Shown in pieces: positions 33,694 to 41,688 of a stretch of 64,000 nt of DNA. The stretch spans positions 1 through 64,000 of the forward strand of contig JBGVKZ010000036.1 of NCBI GenBank assembly GCA_045124055.1, written 5' to 3'. The DNA comes from CALZKI01 sp045124055 (lineage in GTDB: Bacteria > Bacillota > Clostridia > Lachnospirales > Lachnospiraceae). Below the pieces are notes generated by a model. That model was not told the origin of the DNA, made no database searches, and worked only from the letters and a program-made list of their open reading frames with translations. Position numbers and translations under genes: made by a program. How positions within the stretch are numbered: position 1 is the first letter of the stretch; each line of letters starts with the position of its first letter.

Positions 33694-36459
33694 TTATCGT
33701 GGTACTTCTACCATAATGTAAGCTTCTACAATATCTAATTCTTGCATCTGGTCGAAGCCTTCAAATACTAAACCACATTCAAATCCTGCTTTTACTTCTT
33801 TTACATCATCTTTGAATCTCTTAAGGGAAGCTAACTCACCTTCAAAGATTTGTTTTCCTTCACGAGAAATTCTGACTTTACAGCCTCTCTGGAACATACC
33901 ATCAAGCACATAGGAACCTGCAATATTACCAACTGCGGAAGCTTTGAAAATCTGTCTAACTTCTGCATGACCTATCACTTTTTCTTCATATACAGGGTCT
34001 AACATACCTTTCATAGCGGCTTCTACATCTTCGATTGCCTGGTAGATGACACGATATAATCTTACATCTACACCTTCTCGTTCTGCAATCGTTTTTGCCG
34101 TTGCGTCTGGACGAACGTTAAAGCCGATAATAATTGCATTTGATGCACTAGCCAAAGAAACGTCGGATTCATTGATAGCACCAACGCCGCCATGGATACA
34201 TTTTACAACAACTTCTTCATTAGAAAGTTTTAATAGACTCTGTTTTACTGCTTCTACACTACCTTGTACGTCTGCTTTGATGATTAAGTTCAATTCTTTC
34301 AAATTACCTGCCTGAATCTGTGTAAATAAATCATCAAGAGACATTTTCTGTTTGGTTTCTTCCAGCATTTTTTCTTTGTTCTGAGCCATATAGGTTTCTG
34401 CATAAGTTTTGGCTGTTTTATCGCTATCATGGGCGATAAATACTTCACCGGCACTTGGTACGCTATTAAGACCAAGAATTTCAACCGGGGTGGATGGACC
34501 TGCTTCTTTTAATCTTCTGCCCTTATCATCAATCATAGCACGAACTTTACCGTGTGCAGCACCTGCAGAAATAAAGTCACCTACGTGCAAAGTACCTTTT
34601 TGTACTAATACTGTGGCTACTGGTCCACGCCCCTTATCCAATTCGGCTTCTACTACTAAACCTCTGGCATTTCGGTTAGGATTTGCCTTTAATTCCATAA
34701 TTTCAGAAGTTAAGATAACGGTTTCTAATAAAGTATCAATTCCTTCGCCTGTTTTTGCAGAAACTGGTACAAATTCTGTTGAACCGCCCCAATCTACAGG
34801 AATTAATTCGTATTCGGTCATTTCCTGTTTTACACGTTCAATATTAGCACTTGGCTTATCAATTTTGTTTACTGCAACAATAATTTCAACGCCTGCAGCT
34901 TTTGCGTGATTAATCGCTTCTACGGTCTGTGGCATAACACCATCATCTGCTGCAACTACCAAGATTGCAATATCCGTGGAGTTTGCACCACGCATACGCA
35001 TAGCTGTAAATGCTTCGTGTCCCGGTGTATCTAAAAATGTAATTTTTTCGTTGTTGATACTTACTGTATAAGCACCGATATGCTGTGTAATACCACCTGC
35101 TTCTCTATCGGTTACATTTGTTTTACGAATGGCATCCAGTAAAGAAGTTTTACCATGGTCAACATGACCCATAACGCAGACAACTGGTGGTCTTTGCTTT
35201 AAGTCTTTTTCGTCTTCATCATCTTCTTTTAATAATTCTTCGATAACGTCAACTTTTACTTCTTTTTCACAAATAATTTCATAGTCAATCGCAATATTTT
35301 CTGCTTCTTCATATGAAATGTCTGTATTCACTGTTACAATCTGTCCCTGGAGGAACAATTTTTTAATGATTACTGAAGGCTGCATCTTCATTTTGTCAGC
35401 TAATTCTTTGATAGTTAAAGTTTCTGGAAGAGTAATCACTTTAATCGTTTCTTCTACAACTTCCACTTTCTTTTCAGGCTTAATAAATCTGCCTGGTTTC
35501 TTCATATTAGAATCGCCGTCTTCATAAAGATGGTCTTTTTTGCTCTTTCTATTGTCTTTTTCCTGATTCTGTCTTCTCTTTTCTTCATCTCTGCCATGTT
35601 TCTTTTCATCGCTGATAGGTGTTTCTGGCACAAAGGAAGCATTCTGTTTTTTGAATCCCTGACCCTGATTATTTCTCTGTGGTCTTTCGTCTTTATCAAA
35701 GCCTTTATTCTGACCAAATGAGCCATTATTTTTGCCCTGATTATTTCTATTCTGCCCATTATTGTTAAAACGATTACCTCTGTCCTGACGATTCTCGTTT
35801 CGATTGTCCTGACGATTCTCAAATTTACCCTCTCTATGTGGATTCTGTGGTCTGTCGCCTCTGTCATTTCTGCCATTATTACGTTCCTGAAATGCAGGTT
35901 TTTTCTCAGTTTGCTGTGGCTGAGAGGTGCTTTGTACTGGTTTTTCTTCTTTTACCGGCTGCACTTTTTCACCATTTGTTCTGTATCCAGGTTTTACCAT
36001 ATTCACTTCTGGTGTTGGTGAAGCTGGTGTTATTGGTTTAATAAGTGGTCTATATGCATTGCTTGGCTGCACTCTGTTTCCCTGTGCATTTACTGGGCGA
36101 TTATTACCACTTTGAACCGGTCTTTGTGCACCATTTTGTGCCTGACGTTTCTCTCCTGGCATTTTGCTATTCTGAGGATTACTTACAAAAATAATATTTT
36201 TCTTCTTTTTTGGAGTAGCTTCTGTTCCTTCTGTAGCTTCAGCAGATTTTTCTTCCTTTTTCTCTGGTGCTACACTTTTTTCTTCTACTTTTTCGTCTTT
36301 ATTTTTTCCAAATTTATCATCAGCAAGTTTTACAGCATTTTCATCTAAAGAGCTCTGTGCTGCCTTTACTTCGATATTATTATCATTATAAAAAGCAAGT
36401 AATTCTTTGCTGGTAATACCATATTTTTTCGCTAAATCACAAACTCTGATTTTATCCAT
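33694..36459 (-). CDS. infB: Translation initiation factor IF-2
   Basis: 921 residues. N-terminal IF2_N helix (RVCDLAKKYGITSKELLAFY), a long disordered region (about 50-330) rich in N, R, Q and G, a second IF2_N (about 345-395), then the GTPase domain with GHVDHGKTSLLDAIR at about 430 and DTPGHEAFTAMRMRG, NKIDKP, and the C-terminal domains that bind fMet-tRNA. The ATG overlaps the ylxQ stop by one base (TAATG). The disordered stretch is unusually repetitive. Confidence 0.97.
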   Translation of the reverse strand: MDKIRVCDLAKKYGITSKELLAFYNDNNIEVKAAQSSLDENAVKLADDKFGKNKDEKVEEKSVAPEKKEEKSAEATEGTEATPKKKKNIIFVSNPQNSKMPGEKRQAQNGAQRPVQSGNNRPVNAQGNRVQPSNAYRPLIKPITPASPTPEVNMVKPGYRTNGEKVQPVKEEKPVQSTSQPQQTEKKPAFQERNNGRNDRGDRPQNPHREGKFENRQDNRNENRQDRGNRFNNNGQNRNNQGKNNGSFGQNKGFDKDERPQRNNQGQGFKKQNASFVPETPISDEKKHGRDEEKRRQNQEKDNRKSKKDHLYEDGDSNMKKPGRFIKPEKKVEVVEETIKVITLPETLTIKELADKMKMQPSVIIKKLFLQGQIVTVNTDISYEEAENIAIDYEIICEKEVKVDVIEELLKEDDEDEKDLKQRPPVVCVMGHVDHGKTSLLDAIRKTNVTDREAGGITQHIGAYTVSINNEKITFLDTPGHEAFTAMRMRGANSTDIAILVVAADDGVMPQTVEAINHAKAAGVEIIVAVNKIDKPSANIERVKQEMTEYELIPVDWGGSTEFVPVSAKTGEGIDTLLETVILTSEIMELKANPNRNARGLVVEAELDKGRGPVATVLVQKGTLHVGDFISAGAAHGKVRAMIDDKGRRLKEAGPSTPVEILGLNSVPSAGEVFIAHDSDKTAKTYAETYMAQNKEKMLEETKQKMSLDDLFTQIQAGNLKELNLIIKADVQGSVEAVKQSLLKLSNEEVVVKCIHGGVGAINESDVSLASASNAIIIGFNVRPDATAKTIAEREGVDVRLYRVIYQAIEDVEAAMKGMLDPVYEEKVIGHAEVRQIFKASAVGNIAGSYVLDGMFQRGCKVRISREGKQIFEGELASLKRFKDDVKEVKAGFECGLVFEGFDQMQELDIVEAYIMVEVPR

Positions 36460-36791
36460 TAATCTTCCTCCGTACTATCTTTCTGAATCTTTTCCATTTT
36501 TGATATGATTGCTTTTGCAAAGCCCTCATCTGTAATCGCTACCGAAGAACGCATATCCTTTCCAATAGCATGCCCCAACTCATCTTTTGTCCCAAATTCA
36601 ACATAAGGGATTTCATAAAAAGTGGTTTTGTTAGAAAATAACTTTTTGGTGTTAAAAGACGCATCTGTTGGAACAATCACAAGATGTGCTTTCATGCTTT
36701 TTACTGCACTTTCACAAGCAACCTCACCACTTACAACGCATCTGGCTCTCATCGCCATTCCTATCATTGCGTAAACTTTATTCTGATTCAA
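36459..36791 (-). CDS. ylxQ: L7Ae-family RNA-binding protein YlxQ
   Basis: 110 residues of the L7Ae/L30e fold (AMIGMAMRARCVVSGEVACE, AHLVIVPTDAS). The start is TTG, with GGGAG upstream, inside the end of ylxR (14-base overlap). It binds kink-turn type RNA in relatives. Conserved nusA-ylxR-ylxQ-infB context. Confidence 0.9.
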   Translation of the reverse strand: MNQNKVYAMIGMAMRARCVVSGEVACESAVKSMKAHLVIVPTDASFNTKKLFSNKTTFYEIPYVEFGTKDELGHAIGKDMRSSVAITDEGFAKAIISKMEKIQKDSTEED

Positions 36792-37050
36792 TCTTTAAAA
36801 ACTCCCTTTCTAAATTCTCGTACACAGACTTATCAATGTTCATTTTCAAAGAACGTTCGATTCCTTTTTGCTTCATTGCTTTTTTCAGGCACTCTATATT
36901 TTTACATAAGTAAGCACCTCTGCCGTTTAATTTACCTGTTGTATCAAGAATGATTTCATCTTCAGTTGTCTTTAAAACGCGAAGCATTTCTTTTTTACTT
37001 TTCATTTCATTACAACCGACACATTGTCTTAATGGAATTTTTTTACTCAT
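36778..37050 (-). CDS. ylxR: YlxR-family nucleic-acid-binding protein
   Basis: 90 residues with RQCVGCNEMKSKKEMLR and GRGAYLCKNIECLKKA, the conserved family marks including the cysteine pairs. AGGTAAT precedes the ATG, five bases after nusA. In Bacillus relatives it influences RNase P and gene expression; mechanism here is unknown. Confidence 0.92.
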   Translation of the reverse strand: MSKKIPLRQCVGCNEMKSKKEMLRVLKTTEDEIILDTTGKLNGRGAYLCKNIECLKKAMKQKGIERSLKMNIDKSVYENLEREFLKIESE

Positions 37051-37055
37051 ATTAC

Positions 37056-38171
37056 CTACTCTTCTTCATATCCTTCAAAATCTTCATAGGATTCTTCATC
37101 GTCCATATAATCTTCATATCTGAATCCTGGTGTGTCTTTTGCCTGTGTTTCAGATTTGATGTCAATCTTATATCCTGTAAGTCTCGCTGCAAGACGTGCA
37201 TTCTGACCTTCTTTACCAATAGCTAAAGACAACTGGTAGTCTGGAACAACAACTTTTGCTGTTTTTTCATCCGGGTCAGCAAATACTGCAACAATTTTTG
37301 CTGGAGATAATGCATTCTGAATTAAGTTACCAGGATTTTCGTCCCAATTTACGATATCAATTTTTTCACCACGTAATTCTTCTACAATAGCATTTACACG
37401 TTCGCCATTTTTACCTACGCAAGAACCAACTGCATCTACGTTAGGGTCATTTGAGTAAACAGCAATTTTTGTTCTGCTGCCGGCTTCACGGGCAATACTC
37501 ATAATCTGAACAGTTCCGTCCTGAATTTCTGTAACTTCTGATTCAAATAATCTCTTTACTAATTCTGGGTGGGTGCGGCTTACAATAATCTTTGGTCCCT
37601 TTGGTGTATTTTTTACTTCTAAGATATACACTTTCATTCTTTCTGTTGGTTTGTATACTTCATTTTTAGGCATTTCTGTTTCACTAAGAATAGCATCTGC
37701 TTTGCCTAAGTTGATACTAATATTGCTACCAACATATCTTTGAACAATACCGGTTACTACATCTTTTTCTTTTTCATAGTATTGGTTGAAGACTACGCTT
37801 CTTTCTTCTTCTCTAATTTTCTGAGTAATCACGTTCTTTGCATTCTGTGTCGCAATACGTCCAAATTCTTTGGATTTGATTTCTACGTTAATTTCATCAC
37901 CAAGTTTTGCTTTTTTAGAAACATTTTTTGCATCTTCTAAAGTAATTTCTGTTAAATCGTCGCTTACTTCTTCTACAACTAATTTTTTTGCGTAGCAGTG
38001 AAAATCGCAAGTGTCTCTATTAATTTCAACGGTGATATTTTCTACTCTGTTATCAAAGTGATTTTTACAAGCTGTCATTAAAGAATTTTCAATCGCATCA
38101 AATAAAGTGTCTTTGCTGATACCTTTTTCCTTTTCTAAAACGTTTAAAGCTTCCATTAATTCTTTGTTCAT
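37056..38171 (-). CDS. nusA: Transcription termination/antitermination factor NusA
   Basis: 371 residues: N-terminal RNAP-binding domain (about 1-125), S1 (about 132-200), two KH domains (GSCVGKNGERVNAIVEELRG and GKEGQNARLAARLTGYKIDI). Gram-positive length, without the C-terminal acidic repeats of E. coli. AAAAGGAGAAG precedes the ATG; it follows rimP by 28 bases. Confidence 0.96.
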   Translation of the reverse strand: MNKELMEALNVLEKEKGISKDTLFDAIENSLMTACKNHFDNRVENITVEINRDTCDFHCYAKKLVVEEVSDDLTEITLEDAKNVSKKAKLGDEINVEIKSKEFGRIATQNAKNVITQKIREEERSVVFNQYYEKEKDVVTGIVQRYVGSNISINLGKADAILSETEMPKNEVYKPTERMKVYILEVKNTPKGPKIIVSRTHPELVKRLFESEVTEIQDGTVQIMSIAREAGSRTKIAVYSNDPNVDAVGSCVGKNGERVNAIVEELRGEKIDIVNWDENPGNLIQNALSPAKIVAVFADPDEKTAKVVVPDYQLSLAIGKEGQNARLAARLTGYKIDIKSETQAKDTPGFRYEDYMDDEESYEDFEGYEEE

Positions 38172-38199
38172 TTTCTTTCTTCTCCTTTTTTTCGTACTG

Positions 38200-38664
38200 T
38201 TAAAAATCTAAAGCCAAACGAATAATTGCAATATCCGCTCTGTTAAACTGTGTCTGTGTTCCGTTTTCACTGATGACAATTTGATTCTCATCAAAAGCTT
38301 CCAAAACACCTGCAAATTCTTTGCATTTATTGATAGGTTTGTAGGTTTTAATTTCTACCTCTTTTCCTATGCTCTTTAAAAGATGTCTATCTTTTTTCAG
38401 CGTTCTTCCAAGTCCCGGACTACTTACTTCTAAGATATACGCATCTTTAATAAAGTCTTTTTCATCTAACACATCTGAAAATGCTCTGCTGACATTTTCA
38501 CAATCAATAATATTGACGCCACCTTCTTTGTCAATGTAGGCACGCAAATACCAGTCATTTCCTTCTTTTACATACTCCACATCATATATTTCAACGCCGA
38601 AACGCTCTACGATGGGAAGTAGTAATTCTTCTGCCTGAATTTCATAATCTTTTCCTTTAGCCAT
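38200..38664 (-). CDS. rimP: Ribosome maturation factor RimP
   Basis: 154 residues with YDVEYVKEGNDWYLRAYIDK, GGVNIIDCENVSRAFSDVLD and YILEVSSPGLGRTLKK, the diagnostic motif. Acts in 30S assembly. GAAAGGAATG precedes the ATG. It is first in the rimP-nusA-ylxRQ-infB-rbfA-nrnA operon. Confidence 0.96.
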   Translation of the reverse strand: MAKGKDYEIQAEELLLPIVERFGVEIYDVEYVKEGNDWYLRAYIDKEGGVNIIDCENVSRAFSDVLDEKDFIKDAYILEVSSPGLGRTLKKDRHLLKSIGKEVEIKTYKPINKCKEFAGVLEAFDENQIVISENGTQTQFNRADIAIIRLALDF

Positions 38665-38703
38665 GAATTCATTCCTTTCTTTATTCAGTTTTCAACAATA
38701 ATA

Positions 38704-38728
38704 AAGAGTGGACTCGCTTGCCCACTCT
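38704..38728 (-). promoter_or_regulatory. Hairpin in the rimP leader
   Basis: AGAGTGG and CCACTCT pair over seven bases around a ten-base loop; outer segments TAATAA and TTATTA can extend it. TTTATTATTG follows, a weak T tract, so it could act as an attenuator of the nusA operon or merely as a leader structure. Confidence 0.4.
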
Positions 38729-38755
38729 CATACTGACTACCTTATTACTAAAAAA

Positions 38756-38784
38756 AGTATAGCACTGGTATTTTCATAATGCAA
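38756..38784 (-). promoter_or_regulatory. Sigma-A promoter of the rimP-nusA-infB operon
   Basis: Minus strand TTGCAT, 17 bases, TATACT. Start near 38749, leader about 85 bases. It is divergent from the tRNA promoter, with 20 bases between the two -35 hexamers. Confidence 0.8.
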
Positions 38785-38803
38785 GTAATTTTTCAAAAAA
38801 CCC

Positions 38804-38832
38804 TTGCAATCTTTTCGCAACTATAATAAAAT
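38804..38832 (+). promoter_or_regulatory. Sigma-A promoter of tRNA-Glu
   Basis: TTGCAA, 17 bases, TAAAAT. The same two hexamers at the same spacing occur before rpsB (62190-62218). Start near 38839, 14 bases before the tRNA. Confidence 0.7.
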
Positions 38833-38852
38833 AACGTGGTGATAAAAAATAT

Positions 38853-38924
38853 GGCTCGTTGGTCAAGCGGTCAAGACGCCGCCCTCTCACGGCGGAATCA
38901 CGGGTTCGATTCCCGTACGAGCTG
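38853..38924 (+). tRNA. tRNA-Glu (anticodon CUC)
   Basis: A 72-base cloverleaf: acceptor GGCTCGT, D arm GTC...GAC, anticodon stem CCGCC/GGCGG with loop CTCTCAC (anticodon CTC, reads GAG), T arm ACGGG-TTCGATT-CCCGT, acceptor 3' strand ACGAGCT and discriminator G. The 3' CCA is not encoded and must be added. Pair 1:72 is G-U rather than G-C, which is odd. A terminator follows. Confidence 0.93.
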
Positions 38925-38953
38925 CTTTTTAGAAGGATATTATACTTTCCACT

Positions 38954-38990
38954 AACCACTCTGTTTGAATGCCAGAGTGGTTATTTTTTT
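38954..38990 (+). terminator. Terminator after tRNA-Glu
   Basis: AACCACTCTG and CAGAGTGGTT form a 10-bp stem with a nine-base loop, then ATTTTTTT. Clear Rho-independent terminator on the plus strand. Confidence 0.88.
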
Positions 38991-39013
38991 ATCGGAAAGT
39001 TTTTCAATCGTAG

Positions 39014-39490
39014 TTAAGTTATCTGATTCTTATATTTCTCTGCAAACTCATCTTCTGAAGCTAATACTCCTGTCTTTTTCAATATGGCAAATACAATAAC
39101 TACTATTCCAAAAACTAATGTCATAGAACCAGTGATAATAGGAGCAATGTATAATCCTCCTTTTATGATGACATCAGAAGGATTTTCTTTTGCATACATA
39201 AGTGGAATCTCTTGTCCTATTTGCATTGTGGACGAAAAAAAGCTTGCTTCAAATTCGTAGCTTTTTCCATCCACTATATATGAAATAATCGGGTAAGTAT
39301 TTATTTCTTCTTCATCATACATATCCTGCGTTTCATAAAAGCTGACTATTTTTCCTGCTCCATCACAATAATTCTTCAATGTATCCTGTGTGTCTATTAT
39401 CAAATATACGGTAATGGCAAGTAAGACTACCGCAACAATGCTAAAAAATGTAATGATGAAGTTAAATAATTTTTCTTTACCTGTTTGCAT
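39014..39490 (-). CDS. DUF3592-family membrane protein (paralogue 1)
   Basis: 158 residues. Two membrane helices (about 9-30 and 120-143) enclose a beta-rich extracytoplasmic domain with YPIISYIVDGKSYEFEASFF, the DUF3592 hallmark, and PLMYAKENP. ATG 39490 with AAAGGAG upstream is preferred over an earlier GTG. It is clearly paralogous to the next gene (same helices, PIISY, IAPIITG). Function unknown. A hairpin separates the two. Confidence 0.82.
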   Translation of the reverse strand: MQTGKEKLFNFIITFFSIVAVVLLAITVYLIIDTQDTLKNYCDGAGKIVSFYETQDMYDEEEINTYPIISYIVDGKSYEFEASFFSSTMQIGQEIPLMYAKENPSDVIIKGGLYIAPIITGSMTLVFGIVVIVFAILKKTGVLASEDEFAEKYKNQIT

Positions 39491-39526
39491 AGTTTTCTCT
39501 CCTTTTACTACCACGTAAATTTCAAC

Positions 39527-39560
39527 AAAATAGGAGACTTTCTTACAAGTCTCCTATTTC
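39527..39560 (-). terminator. Terminator between the DUF3592 paralogues
   Basis: AAATAGGAGACTT and AAGTCTCCTATTT pair over 13 bp with a six-base loop; minus strand continues TTG after the stem T run. A stable hairpin with a short T tract. Confidence 0.65.
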
Positions 39561-39618
39561 TACCTGTATAAGAACTGTTTCTTCATTTACATCATTTATG
39601 TAGAAAATTTATCCTCCA

Positions 39619-40044
39619 TTAAAAACTAATTATACCATTACTCTTCAGTATAAATAAAATAATAATTGGTATCATAAAGACTATCGCAATACCACCTGTG
39701 ATAAGTGGTGCAAAATACACAAAACCTTTCATAGATGCTTTTGAATAGTCTTCCTTATGGCAAAATACCGTAACTTTTGTACCAACTTTCATATTTGTAG
39801 AATAGAAATTTCCTTTGTATGTATAATTTATTCCATCAATTGTATATGATATAATTGGCCAAATCTTCCTTTGGTAACCCCTATAATCCATATGCATCGT
39901 TGATTTTGCTATTTCAAAATCAATAATTTCTCCTGTACACTGTATATACTTTCTATTTTTTTTGTATACATTGACACATAAAAAGATTGTAATTATAAAT
40001 AAGATTATAGCAGCTATTAAAAATACAGTAACAAAAAAGCTCAT
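39619..40044 (-). CDS. DUF3592-family membrane protein (paralogue 2)
   Basis: 141 residues, two helices (about 4-26 and 110-135) and WPIISYTIDGINYTYKGNFY in the exposed domain. About one third of positions match paralogue 1. AGAGGG precedes the ATG. It follows a 36-residue ORF by 24 bases, so the two may be co-expressed. Confidence 0.82.
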   Translation of the reverse strand: MSFFVTVFLIAAIILFIITIFLCVNVYKKNRKYIQCTGEIIDFEIAKSTMHMDYRGYQRKIWPIISYTIDGINYTYKGNFYSTNMKVGTKVTVFCHKEDYSKASMKGFVYFAPLITGGIAIVFMIPIIILFILKSNGIISF

Positions 40045-40068
40045 TATTTTTCCCTCTTTACTCAGCCA

Positions 40069-40179
40069 TTAGTCAATCCAATCCAGCGAATCGCATACAT
40101 CAGATACTGTATTTTTACTACCTTGTATCTGATTGCTCAATCTTACTATAGCACCAACATCAATTTTTGTACATCTCAT
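40069..40179 (-). CDS. Possible 36-residue protein
   Basis: ATG 40179 with GGTGAAAAT upstream, 36 codons, TAA at 40069. It begins MRCTKIDVGAIVRLSNQI and ends in CDSLDWID. The I-D-V-G ... N-Q-I-x-G-S pattern resembles the first helix of small WXG100/LXG-type secreted proteins, which would make it a truncated copy. Alternatively it is a genuine micro-protein. Weak evidence. Confidence 0.35.
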   Translation of the reverse strand: MRCTKIDVGAIVRLSNQIQGSKNTVSDVCDSLDWID

Positions 40180-40208
40180 ATTTTCACCACTTTTGTACAA
40201 TTAAGCGT

Positions 40209-40307
40209 TTATCTTTGTGTTCCACATTTTAGGCAGCAACGTTGTGACACATCAAATTGCATCGCACAGTTTCTACAGAAAACTACTTTTCCACCAGCTG
40301 CCTGCTG
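40209..40307 (-). pseudogene. Zinc-ribbon fragment
   Basis: A 33-codon open stretch without any start codon encodes FCRNCAMQFDVSQRCCLKCG, a four-cysteine ribbon close to the end of the frame. A stop precedes it in frame. It looks like the 3' remnant of a zinc-ribbon protein gene. From 40308 to 40451 I see no gene, only AT-rich sequence with short GATAGATG direct repeats near 40440. Confidence 0.45.
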
Positions 40308-40451
40308 TTAATTCAAAGAATACATTTTTTCTTATTTTTATATACATTTGTGCCTGTACTTCTATTTAGTAAAACAATCATTTGACACTGAACCGGTGCT
40401 TTTTCACAAAAGTTTAAAATTCACACATTAAACATACGTTCATCTATCCAT

Positions 40452-41570
40452 CTATCTAAAAATCCCTAATAATACTCCACCTACAATCGCTGACGCCACC
40501 TGTCCTGCCACATTCGCACCTACTGCCTGCATCAAAATTATATTCCCGCTATTTTCTTCATTCGCCATTTTCTGCACAACCCTTGCCGCCATTGGAAAAG
40601 CTGAAATTCCTGCTGCCCCAATCATTGGATTTATCTTCTGCTTTAAAAACAAATTAATAAACTTTGCCAACAAAACGCCACCTATGGTATCGAACACAAA
40701 GGCCACAAGTCCGATTACCATAACCAATAGCGTTTCCTTTTTGACAAAAACTTCTGCCCTCATACTAAAGGAAATCGTAATTCCAAGAAGTAATGTAATC
40801 AAATTAGTAAATGTATCTCTAGCTGTATCAGAAAGTTTCTCTAACACCTCTGATTCCTTTATTAGATTACCAAACATTAAAAAGCCAACTAGGGATATGG
40901 ACATAGGTGCTAATAATCCCGCAAGAAAAGTAACCACGATTGGAAACAAAATACGAATAGGCTTTGGCACTTTTTTCTTGCTAGGTATCATCGTGATAGC
41001 TCTCTCTTTTTTTGTAGTAAAAATTTTAATAATTAACGGCTGAATTAACGGCACTAACGCCATATATGAATAAGCCGCAACTGCAATAGCTCCCATATAC
41101 TCAGACTTTAATATTTGAGAAACTAAAATAGATGTTGGGCCATCTGCTGCACCTATCATACCAATACTAATGGCATCATTTATAGGAAATCCCAACCATA
41201 GTGCTATACCAACTGCCACTAAAATACCGCCCTGTGCTGCAAAACCCCAAAGTGCCAAAATAGGTTTCCTTAATAATGGCTCAAAATCTATCATAGCACC
41301 AATTCCAATAAATAATAGAATAGGAAATGCTTCAGAACTTTCTATCCCAATCTGATAAAGCCATTCTAGAATCCCCTTTACTTCCCCCACACCTGCAATA
41401 TTCTGATTTAGTACGGCACTACTTGGTAAATTTACTAAAATTGCACCAAACCCCATAGGTAAGAGCAAAGCCGGCTCATACTTTTTCTTAATCGCAAGGA
41501 AAATGAGACTTCCGCCAACACAATACATTATCATATGACTTAGTGTAATCTCTTGTAATATTTCTAACAT
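40452..41570 (-). CDS. oadB: Sodium-translocating decarboxylase beta subunit
   Basis: 372 residues, about ten membrane helices, with PILLFIGIGAMIDFEPLL and GAADGPTSILVSQILKSEYM, the conserved carboxyl-handling and Na site. Such subunits pump Na+ with oxaloacetate, methylmalonyl-CoA or glutaconyl-CoA decarboxylation. Alpha, gamma and biotin-carrier genes are not in the window, so substrate is undetermined. Confidence 0.92.
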   Translation of the reverse strand: MLEILQEITLSHMIMYCVGGSLIFLAIKKKYEPALLLPMGFGAILVNLPSSAVLNQNIAGVGEVKGILEWLYQIGIESSEAFPILLFIGIGAMIDFEPLLRKPILALWGFAAQGGILVAVGIALWLGFPINDAISIGMIGAADGPTSILVSQILKSEYMGAIAVAAYSYMALVPLIQPLIIKIFTTKKERAITMIPSKKKVPKPIRILFPIVVTFLAGLLAPMSISLVGFLMFGNLIKESEVLEKLSDTARDTFTNLITLLLGITISFSMRAEVFVKKETLLVMVIGLVAFVFDTIGGVLLAKFINLFLKQKINPMIGAAGISAFPMAARVVQKMANEENSGNIILMQAVGANVAGQVASAIVGGVLLGIFR

Positions 41571-41613
41571 AATCTCTACCGTTTTTTACCTTTTCCTAAC
41601 AATATATGCTGAA

Positions 41614-41642
41614 TTGTAAATAAATGAAAACTATGATATACT
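41614..41642 (+). promoter_or_regulatory. Sigma-A promoter of the lipoprotein gene
   Basis: TTGTAA, 17 bases, TATACT on the plus strand. Start near 41649, about 40 bases before the ATG at 41689. Confidence 0.7.
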
Positions 41643-41688
41643 TATATGCGGAATTCTTTTTATACAGGAAAACGATAAGGAGAAAATT

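Noticed and set aside
35502..35876. 124-codon second minus-strand frame inside infB
   Set aside because: It results from low-complexity codons of the IF-2 linker, not an independent gene.
38774..38959. 61-codon minus-strand frame across the tRNA gene
   Set aside because: It is the known false frame produced by reading a tRNA gene backwards; the cloverleaf and promoter favour tRNA-Glu.
40123..40311. 62-codon plus-strand frame
   Set aside because: No ribosome site, and it is the reverse of the zinc-ribbon fragment and the 36-residue frame.
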